Of a stretch of 13,852 bases of DNA, positions 1 to 5,581 are shown one piece after another; position 1 is the first letter of the stretch, and every line of letters begins with the position of its first letter. Under the pieces are notes generated by a model. That model saw nothing but the letters and a program-made list of their open reading frames with translations, did not search any database and had not been told where the DNA came from. Both the position numbers and the translations under genes were made by a program. Source of the DNA: an uncultured Paracoccus sp. (GTDB lineage: Bacteria; Pseudomonadota; Alphaproteobacteria; Rhodobacterales; Rhodobacteraceae); NCBI RefSeq assembly GCF_946221145.1, contig NZ_CAMIOH010000075.1, positions 1 through 13,852 on the forward strand, in the 5' to 3' direction.

Positions 1-470
1 CCTTTCAGATCCTGTCCTGGCTGTCGGGGTCATCCTCGGCGGTGACGATGACGGGGGCGCTGTCGCTGGCGGCGGTGGCGGCGGGCCTGTGGACCGGCGC
101 GCTGATCCTGGGCCGCTGGCTGGCGGTGCTGCCGCTGGGCGCGGGGGTCGCGGGCGGGCTGGGCCTGCCCCTGCGCCGCGCCCGGCTGGGGATGATCGCG
201 CTTGCTGGGCTGGCGACCGGGGCCGCGACGGTGCTGGTCGGGCCGCTGTCCTTCGTCGGGCTGATGGCCCCGCATCTGGCCCGCCGCCTTGGTCTGGCGC
301 GGCCCGCCGACCATCTTTCGGGCGCGGCCCTGATCGGCGCCGGGCTGATGCTGGCCGCCGATTTCGGGGCGCGCATGGCGGGCTTTCCCTATGAACTGCC
401 GCTGGGCCTGTTCGCGTCGCTGATCGGCGCGCCCTGGCTGATCTGGCTGATGACGAGGCCGTCGCGATGA
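1..470 (+). CDS. fhuB: FhuB-type iron-siderophore permease, C-terminal fragment
   Basis: This is the last 155 or so residues of an inner-membrane permease of the FecCD family; the 5' part lies outside the window. The frame is open from base 3, so the ATG at 42 is internal. It carries the conserved segment GPLSFVGLMAPHLARRLG, the cytoplasmic coupling helix that contacts the ATPase, followed by two hydrophobic stretches and the typical ending LIGAPWLIWLM. The ending FPYELPLGLFASLIGAP resembles the second half of the double-length FhuB protein more than single-length FecC/FecD. Its stop overlaps the fhuC start (ATGA), implying translational coupling and one ABC complex that moves ferric hydroxamate-type siderophores into the cytoplasm. 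Whether the full gene is double length cannot be seen. Family assignment is strong; the FhuB subtype rests on the downstream FhuC and this ending. Confidence 0.85.
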   Translation, partial: FQILSWLSGSSSAVTMTGALSLAAVAAGLWTGALILGRWLAVLPLGAGVAGGLGLPLRRARLGMIALAGLATGAATVLVGPLSFVGLMAPHLARRLGLARPADHLSGAALIGAGLMLAADFGARMAGFPYELPLGLFASLIGAPWLIWLMTRPSR

Positions 471-1237
471 CGCTGTTTTCCATCCGAGGCCTGACCGTCG
501 ATGTTCCCGGACGCCGCCTGCTGCACGGGCTGACGCTGGATCTGCCTGCCGGGCAGATGATCGCGCTGATCGGCCATAACGGGTCGGGCAAATCCACGCT
601 GCTCAAGGTGCTGGCCCGCCAGATCGCCCCCGGCGGCGGCACCGTCACCTTCGAGGGCCGCACCCTGCCCGGCTGGCGCGCCCGCGATTACGCCCGCCAT
701 CTGGCCTTCCTGCCCCAGCATCCCCCGGCGGCCGAGGGCATGACGGTCCGCGAATTGGTGGCGCTTGGCCGTTACCCCTGGCACGGCGCGCTTGGCCGGT
801 TCGGTCCCGAAGATCACGCGGCGGTGGACCGCGCCCTTGACGAATGCGGTGTCGCCGCCTTTGCCGGCCGGCTGGTCGATACCCTGTCGGGCGGCGAACG
901 GCAGCGGGCCTGGCTGGCGATGATGGTCGCGCAACAGGCGGGCGCGCTGCTGCTGGACGAACCGATCAGCGCGCTTGACATCGCCCATCAGGTCGAGGTT
1001 CTGGCGCTTGTCCGCCGCATGTGCCATGACACGGGCCGCAGCGCCGTGATCGTCCTGCACGAGGTCAACATGGCCGCGCGGTTCTGCGATCACGTCGTGG
1101 CGCTGAAGGGCGGGCGGCTGGTTCTGCAGGGGACTCCGGGCGATCTGATGCGCCCCGAGGTTCTGGAACGGATCTATGGCCTGCCGATGCAGGTGCTGAC
1201 GCGCGCGGATGGCGGCCCCGTCGCCATTCCCGCCTGA
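467..1237 (+). CDS. fhuC: FhuC-type siderophore ABC transporter ATPase
   Basis: This 256-residue protein is the cytoplasmic ATPase that powers the FhuB permease. All ABC motifs are intact: Walker A GHNGSGKST (36-44), Q-loop Gln84, signature LSGGE (140-144), Walker B LLLDEP (161-166), D-loop ALD (169-171) and switch His198. The stretch LGRYPWHGALGRF (100-112) and the segment SALDIAHQVEVL after Walker B are characteristic of FhuC, whereas the second ATPase in this window has Fep-type sequence there. The length is normal for the family. The start ATG at 467 overlaps the fhuB stop by 4 bp and has GAGG at 455-458, 8 bp upstream. The next gene follows after 9 bp, so all three genes should share one mRNA. 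Ile167 replaces the Thr usually found in DEPTSALD, a mild change not expected to abolish activity. Confidence 0.93.
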   Translation: MTLFSIRGLTVDVPGRRLLHGLTLDLPAGQMIALIGHNGSGKSTLLKVLARQIAPGGGTVTFEGRTLPGWRARDYARHLAFLPQHPPAAEGMTVRELVALGRYPWHGALGRFGPEDHAAVDRALDECGVAAFAGRLVDTLSGGERQRAWLAMMVAQQAGALLLDEPISALDIAHQVEVLALVRRMCHDTGRSAVIVLHEVNMAARFCDHVVALKGGRLVLQGTPGDLMRPEVLERIYGLPMQVLTRADGGPVAIPA

Positions 1238-1246
1238 GGAAAACGG

Positions 1247-2947
1247 ATGCTGCGGCAATTCTTTGCGTATTACCGCCCGTTCATGGGCCTGTTCTGGCTG
1301 GATTTCGGCTGCGCGGTCCTGTCGGGGCTGCTGGAGCTGGCCTTTCCACTGGCGATCACCGCCTTTATCGACCACCTGCTGCCGCAGGGCAACTGGACGC
1401 TGACCATCGCCGCCGCCTGCGGGCTGCTGGCGCTTTATGCCGTCAATGCCGGGTTGCTGACCGTGGTGATCTATTGGGGCCACAAGCTGGGCATCAATAT
1501 CGAGACCGAGATGCGCGCCCGCGCCTTCGATCACCTGACCCGGCTGTCCTGGCGGTGGTATGACCGCGCCCGCACCGGCAAGCTGGTCGCCCGCGTCACC
1601 CGCGACCTTGAAGAGATCGGCGAGGTCGCCCATCACGGCCCCGAGGATGCCTTCATCGCCATCATGACATTCGTCGGCGCCTTCGCGCTGATGTTCTGGA
1701 TCAATCCGCAACTGGCGCTGATCGTCGCGCTGATCGTCCCGGCGATGCTGGTTCTGGTGATCGTCTATGGCGGGCGGATGACGCGGACCTGGCGGGCGAT
1801 CTATGCCCGCGTCGGCGATTTCAATGTCCGTCTGGAAGAGGCCCTGGGCGGCGTCCGCGTCGTGCAGGCCTTTGGCAACGAGGCGCATGAATCCGGCCTG
1901 TTCGCCCATGACAACCTGCGGTATCGCGCGACCAAGCTGGAAGCCTACCGGGTGATGGCGGCGTCATCGGCCCTGCAATACATGGGGCTGCGGCTGGTGC
2001 AGGTGATCGTCATGGTGGTCGGCGCGGGCTTCGTGCTGACGGGCGATCTGACCACCGGCGGCTTCGTGGGCTTCCTGCTGCTGGTGGGCGTCTTCTATCG
2101 CCCGCTGGAAAAGATCGCCGCCGTGATCGAGACCTATCCGCGCGGCATCGCAGGCTTCCGCCGCTATCAGGAGCTGCTGGCGACCGAGCCCGAGATCACC
2201 GATGCCCCCGGCGCGATCGACGCGCCGCCGCTGCGCGGCGACATCCGCTTTGAAGATGTCAGCTTCGCCTATGACGAAGGCCGCACCATTCTGGACGGCA
2301 TCGACCTGACCATCCGGGCGGGCGAAACCGTGGCCTTCGTCGGTCCGTCCGGCGCAGGCAAGACCACGCTGCTGGCGCTGCTGCCGCGATTCTATGACCC
2401 GACGCAGGGGCGGATCACGGTGGACGGGGTGGATCTGGACCACATGCGGCTGGGCAGCCTGCGCCGCCAGATCGGTCTGGTCAGCCAGGACGTGTTCCTG
2501 TTCGGGGGATCCTTGCGCGAAAACATCGCCTATGGCCGGCTGGGCGCCACTGATGACGACATCCGCCAGGCCGCCCAACAGGCTCAGCTGGCCACGATGA
2601 TCGCCAGCCTGCCCGACGGTCTGGACACCATCGTCGGCGAACGCGGCGTCATGCTGTCGGGCGGGCAGAAACAGCGCGTGGCCATCGCCCGCGCCTTTCT
2701 GAAGAACCCGCCGATCCTGATCCTGGACGAGGCGACAAGCGCGCTTGACAGCCAGACCGAACGCGAAATCCAGATGGCCCTGGACGCGCTTGCGGTGGGG
2801 CGGACGACGCTGGTGATCGCGCACCGCCTGGGAACGATTCGCAATGCCGACCGGATCGTGGTGATGGACCGCGGTCGTATCGCGGAAAGCGGGAGCCACG
2901 CCGACCTGATCGCGCAAGGCGGGATCTATGCCGCGCTTGCCGCCTGA
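1247..2947 (+). CDS. ABC exporter-type half-transporter (fused membrane and ATPase domains)
   Basis: This 566-residue inner-membrane protein has a type I exporter membrane domain (about residues 1-315, six helices expected) followed by an ATPase domain (about 335-566). Motifs are complete: Walker A GPSGAGKTT (366-374), signature LSGGQ (470-474), Walker B ILILDE (490-495) with catalytic Glu495, and a switch His in IAHRLG. The N-terminal half contains stretches such as GHKLGINIETEMR and EVAHHGPEDAF that I recall from a widespread subfamily also found in Firmicutes, whose substrate I do not know. The start ATG at 1247 has AGGA 6 bp upstream, and only 9 bp separate it from fhuC. Position in a siderophore operon suggests export of a siderophore or its iron-free form after reduction; an import role like that of mycobacterial IrtAB is also possible. 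The function is inference; the family is certain. It probably acts as a homodimer, since no partner half-transporter is adjacent. Confidence 0.9.
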   Translation: MLRQFFAYYRPFMGLFWLDFGCAVLSGLLELAFPLAITAFIDHLLPQGNWTLTIAAACGLLALYAVNAGLLTVVIYWGHKLGINIETEMRARAFDHLTRLSWRWYDRARTGKLVARVTRDLEEIGEVAHHGPEDAFIAIMTFVGAFALMFWINPQLALIVALIVPAMLVLVIVYGGRMTRTWRAIYARVGDFNVRLEEALGGVRVVQAFGNEAHESGLFAHDNLRYRATKLEAYRVMAASSALQYMGLRLVQVIVMVVGAGFVLTGDLTTGGFVGFLLLVGVFYRPLEKIAAVIETYPRGIAGFRRYQELLATEPEITDAPGAIDAPPLRGDIRFEDVSFAYDEGRTILDGIDLTIRAGETVAFVGPSGAGKTTLLALLPRFYDPTQGRITVDGVDLDHMRLGSLRRQIGLVSQDVFLFGGSLRENIAYGRLGATDDDIRQAAQQAQLATMIASLPDGLDTIVGERGVMLSGGQKQRVAIARAFLKNPPILILDEATSALDSQTEREIQMALDALAVGRTTLVIAHRLGTIRNADRIVVMDRGRIAESGSHADLIAQGGIYAALAA

Positions 2948-2994
2948 GTCGCGGCAAAACAGCGGCAATTTTTCTGCGCGAAATGAAAAAAGTC

Positions 2995-3023
2995 TTAAAC
3001 AATTCGCGAACTTCTGCCATATT
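2995..3023 (+). promoter_or_regulatory. Possible promoter for the VPLPA-CTERM gene
   Basis: In the 141-bp AT-richer gap after the exporter gene, TTAAAC (2995-3000) and CATATT (3018-3023) are 17 bp apart. They match the sigma-70 consensus at 3 of 6 and 4 of 6 positions. The palindrome TTCGCGAA (3003-3010) sits in the spacer. The match is weak, but the drop in GC content supports a separate transcript for the downstream gene. Confidence 0.3.
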
Positions 3024-3038
3024 CACGGCGACAAGCTG

Positions 3039-3051
3039 CGCTTTGAAAGCG
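3039..3051. promoter_or_regulatory. Palindrome, possible operator upstream of the VPLPA-CTERM gene
   Basis: The sequence CGCTTTGAAAGCG is a perfect inverted repeat of 6-bp arms around one central G. It lies about 16 bp downstream of the candidate -10 box and 37 bp upstream of the start codon, a place where a repressor could act or an mRNA hairpin could form. No known regulator site is recognised. Confidence 0.3.
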
Positions 3052-3088
3052 TCCTGTACCCGTGTTCCCAGTATCCGATGGAGTTTCC

Positions 3089-3583
3089 ATGACGATCCCC
3101 CTCAAATCTGCATTTCTGGCTGCCGTGATGGCTGCTGGCCTGGCGTCCGGCGCCCAGGCCGCGACCGTTTCCAGCGTGACCGTGCCGTTCAGCTTCCTGG
3201 GTGGCCTGTTCCACACCGTCACCCAGTCCGGGGAATACCGGCTGGATTTTTCGGGCGAGGGCACCATTCCCGAAAGTCCTGATTATCTGGGCTTTGCAGG
3301 CTATGTGCTGGACGGACCCACCAATCTTGCAGAACTGATTGCGGCGCTTGGCCAGCCCGGCGCCTCTCTCATGTCCGTCTTTGACGGCATATCCTCGCCG
3401 ATCTTCTATCTGGAAGAGGGTTATGATTTCGCCGCCGCGATTGCGGCAACGGCCGGCACCACCACCGTGGACCTGGTTCTGGTCGATGCGCCCGCCCCGG
3501 TGCCGCTGCCCGCATCGCTGCCGCTGCTGGCGGCTGCGGTCGGCATCACCGGACTGGCTGCACGGCGGCGCCTGCACGCCTGA
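3089..3583 (+). CDS. Small secreted protein with VPLPA-CTERM sorting signal
   Basis: This 164-residue protein begins with a Sec signal peptide (hydrophobic core about 8-18, likely cleavage after GAQA at 21-24). It ends with VPLPASLPLLAAAVG and an Arg cluster (ARRR), the three-part layout of the VPLPA-CTERM variant of PEP-CTERM signals. Known members of that class are exported, then processed by an exosortase-type enzyme at the membrane; none is encoded here. The mature middle (about 25-145) has no cysteines, is acidic and rich in beta-prone segments, and I do not recognise its fold. The ATG at 3089 was chosen over an in-frame GTG at 3062 because GGAG lies 5 bp upstream and the signal peptide starts there. 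The gene converges on the reductase gene. A link to iron use is not shown by the sequence; it may simply lie between the two iron units. Confidence 0.8.
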   Translation: MTIPLKSAFLAAVMAAGLASGAQAATVSSVTVPFSFLGGLFHTVTQSGEYRLDFSGEGTIPESPDYLGFAGYVLDGPTNLAELIAALGQPGASLMSVFDGISSPIFYLEEGYDFAAAIAATAGTTTVDLVLVDAPAPVPLPASLPLLAAAVGITGLAARRRLHA

Positions 3584-3634
3584 TGCCGATGCCAGGGCGG
3601 TGGAAACGCCGCCTTGCCCCCTTGGCCGGCATCA
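3581..3634. terminator. Nested inverted repeat between convergent genes, possible bidirectional terminator
   Basis: TGATGCCG (3581-3588) and CGGCATCA (3627-3634) are perfect 8-bp complementary arms. The outer three bases of each arm are exactly the TGA stop codon of the gene on its side. Inside lies a second GC-rich hairpin, GGCGG (3597-3601) pairing with CCGCC after an 8-nt loop. No T tract follows on either strand, so any intrinsic termination would be atypical. Confidence 0.5.
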
Positions 3635-4603
3635 GCCCCAATAGGCGGCGGCCATGAAGTCCTTGCGGTCGATGCCGCGTGCGATCAGATGCTGGCGGGC
3701 CTGGCGGGCCTGCCCTGCCTCGGCTGCGAACCAGACAAAGCCGCCCTGCCCCAGATCGGCCTCCGCCAGGACCGACAGCAGATCGTCGCAGCGCGTGACG
3801 CGCGGATCGGCGGCCAGCGGTCCCAGATCGGGATAGGCCGCGCGGATATGGGCCGTCACCTCGCCCTGGGCCAGTTCCAGCATCCGGGCGATTGCGGGCA
3901 GCGCGGTTTCGTCCCCGAACAGGTGCAGCCGGGCCGCATCCGGGCACCAGCCGCCGCCGGGGCCGATGATGCCGACCATGCCGCCCAGCGGGCCGGATTG
4001 CGCCCAGTCGCAGGTCGGGCTGCCCGCATGGCGGAAGATGTCGAAATCCAGCCAGTCGTCGCCATGACCTGCCACCGTATAGACCGGGCGGTGCAGTGCA
4101 TCCGCCCCCGCAGGCCATTCGGTCCGTCCGGTCGCGCCGATCCGGGGCCAGACCGCCTCGCGCCCGGCAGGCGGCAGCAGCAGGCGGAAATGCAGGCTGC
4201 CGATGCCGAATCGCCCGGCGTCAGGCCCGGTCAGCCGCACGCGCAGAAAACCCGGCGTCCGCTGCGTCACCGACCGCACCTGCATCAGCGACAGGCCCGG
4301 CGCAAGGGCGCCCGTATCCACCTGGTCCCAGCGAACCTCCAATCCGGCTTCGGTGAACAGTTCGGTGGCGCTGTCCTGAAGGGTGCCGATCAGGCGCGCC
4401 TCGGGGGCGGCCAGTTCGATGCGGACATCGCCGCCGCCGGGCACCAGGCGCAATTCGCAACCCCAGACGAACAGGCTGAGCGCATCGGCGGTTTCGACCA
4501 GCGGCACCTCCCACGCGGCGGCGCGCGCCTTCAGGGCCGCGGCGGCCGCGCCGGATGCCATCGGGATGGTGCCAGAGTTCCGGTGTGTGCGCAGATGCGA
4601 CAT
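3632..4603 (-). CDS. Siderophore-interacting FAD protein (ferric-siderophore reductase) with DUF2218-like N-terminus
   Basis: This 323-residue cytoplasmic flavoprotein should reduce ferric siderophores with NAD(P)H and so release iron. Residues about 20-95 resemble DUF2218, a domain often joined to this family. Residues about 103-323 are the SIP module: HRPVYT (171-176) for FAD binding, a GPGGG turn (214-218), the nucleotide-binding segment GDETALPAI (230-238), FAAEAG (292-297) and the conserved ending AAYWG. The usual flavin motif is R-x-Y-T-x-R; here the last Arg is Ala178, which could weaken FAD or phosphate contacts. The start has AAAGG 8 bp upstream on the minus strand; Met15 is a possible alternative start. 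The gene is divergent from the AraC regulator, a typical pairing for a regulated reductase. Family assignment is strong; the substrate is unknown. Confidence 0.88.
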   Translation of the reverse strand: MSHLRTHRNSGTIPMASGAAAAALKARAAAWEVPLVETADALSLFVWGCELRLVPGGGDVRIELAAPEARLIGTLQDSATELFTEAGLEVRWDQVDTGALAPGLSLMQVRSVTQRTPGFLRVRLTGPDAGRFGIGSLHFRLLLPPAGREAVWPRIGATGRTEWPAGADALHRPVYTVAGHGDDWLDFDIFRHAGSPTCDWAQSGPLGGMVGIIGPGGGWCPDAARLHLFGDETALPAIARMLELAQGEVTAHIRAAYPDLGPLAADPRVTRCDDLLSVLAEADLGQGGFVWFAAEAGQARQARQHLIARGIDRKDFMAAAYWG

Positions 4604-4632
4604 GACGCGGGCCTTTCCAAATGTGACCTTTT

Positions 4633-4653
4633 CTTATACTGAACTAATTCAGT
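4633..4653. promoter_or_regulatory. Divergent promoter and operator between reductase and AraC genes
   Basis: ACTGAA (4638-4643) and TTCAGT (4648-4653) are perfect 6-bp arms around CTAA. The adjoining CTTATACT (4633-4640) reads as a -10 box on both strands: TATACT on plus (5 of 6) toward the AraC gene, and TATAAG on minus (5 of 6) toward the reductase, 30 bp from its start. No good -35 box is seen on either strand, which fits activator-dependent promoters. The palindrome is placed to control both genes and may bind the AraC protein or an iron regulator. Confidence 0.5.
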
Positions 4654-4681
4654 CAACAATATCCAAACCGCTGGCCCCGCG

Positions 4682-5575
4682 ATGAGCTATCTGCACAGGA
4701 TGACCTGCCGGACCGAAGGTATCCGCGCCGTGGCACCGGTTCGCTGGCGCAGCCTGGATGGCATGGCCAGCGTCTTTTGGCAGGCCGAGGGGCAGGCCGG
4801 CGCCACCGGATACTATCTGTCGCCCGATCCGCGCATCGTGTTCTTTCTGAACGACGTGTCGGGCCATATCCTGATGTCGAACCGCGATGCCGGGATGGCA
4901 GAACACGCACGGCCGATGACGCGGGCGCTGTACGTCCCGGCAGGACTGCCGCTGTGGTCCAGTTTCACCGGCACGCATCATTTCGCGCATCTGGATCTGC
5001 ATATCCACCGCGACCGGCTGCTGCGGCTGCTGTCGCCCGCGGTCGGCGCGTCGCAGGCGCTGTCGATCCTGCGCCGCCCGGTCGAGATCCAGGATGCCCC
5101 GGCCCTGACCGCCCTGGCCGGGCTGCTGGTGGACGAGGTCTCGCAGCCCGCGCGCCATCCGGTCTTTGCCGAAAGCCTGGCGGGCAGCATCGCGACCGGG
5201 CTGCTGGACATTCCGGCGGGCGACCGCAACGGCGCTGCGGGCGGGCTGACGCCATCGCAGATGCGGCGGCTGACGGCCCGGCTGGCCGCGCGTCCGGATC
5301 GGCGCATGACCGTGGCGCAGATGGCAGAGGCGGTCGGGCTGTCGGAAAGCTGGTTCGCGACGGTTTTCAAGCAGACCACCGGGCAGACGCCACAGCAATG
5401 GCAGCTGGCCCAGCGGATCGCCCAGGCGCAGCGCCTGCTGGCCGACCGCGCCCTGACCGTGGCCGAGGTGGCGGCGCAGCTGGGCTTTTCCGACCAGGCG
5501 CATCTGACGCGCGCCTTTCGCCAGGTCGCCGGGGAAACACCCGCCGCGTGGCGGCGGATGCAGATCGCGGATTAG
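4682..5575 (+). CDS. AraC-family transcriptional regulator of the siderophore locus
   Basis: This 297-residue protein has a C-terminal AraC DNA-binding domain with two helix-turn-helix motifs (about 211-232, VAQMAEAVGLSESWFATVFK, and 260-281, VAEVAAQLGFSDQAHLTRAF), followed by the usual GETPAAWRR ending. The first 180 residues form an effector-binding domain that I cannot assign to a ligand. AraC regulators beside siderophore receptors (PchR and YbtA type) commonly sense the ferric siderophore and activate uptake genes; that role is inferred here from the divergent reductase and the adjacent receptor. The start ATG at 4682 has no clear ribosome binding site, so Met7 (4700) or a start a little elsewhere is possible. 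Its stop lies 6 bp from the receptor stop on the other strand. Confidence 0.9.
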   Translation: MSYLHRMTCRTEGIRAVAPVRWRSLDGMASVFWQAEGQAGATGYYLSPDPRIVFFLNDVSGHILMSNRDAGMAEHARPMTRALYVPAGLPLWSSFTGTHHFAHLDLHIHRDRLLRLLSPAVGASQALSILRRPVEIQDAPALTALAGLLVDEVSQPARHPVFAESLAGSIATGLLDIPAGDRNGAAGGLTPSQMRRLTARLAARPDRRMTVAQMAEAVGLSESWFATVFKQTTGQTPQQWQLAQRIAQAQRLLADRALTVAEVAAQLGFSDQAHLTRAFRQVAGETPAAWRRMQIAD

Positions 5576-5581
5576 CACGCC

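Noticed and set aside
389..1909. A 506-codon minus-strand frame across fhuC and the exporter gene.
   Set aside because: It spans two real genes with full ABC motifs on the plus strand and its translation is Gln/Arg/Asp-rich noise.
4640..4655. A TGA-N9-TCA iron-Rhodo (RirA-type) box in the reductase-AraC gap.
   Set aside because: The TGA and TCA triplets there are separated by 6 or 10 bases, not 9.
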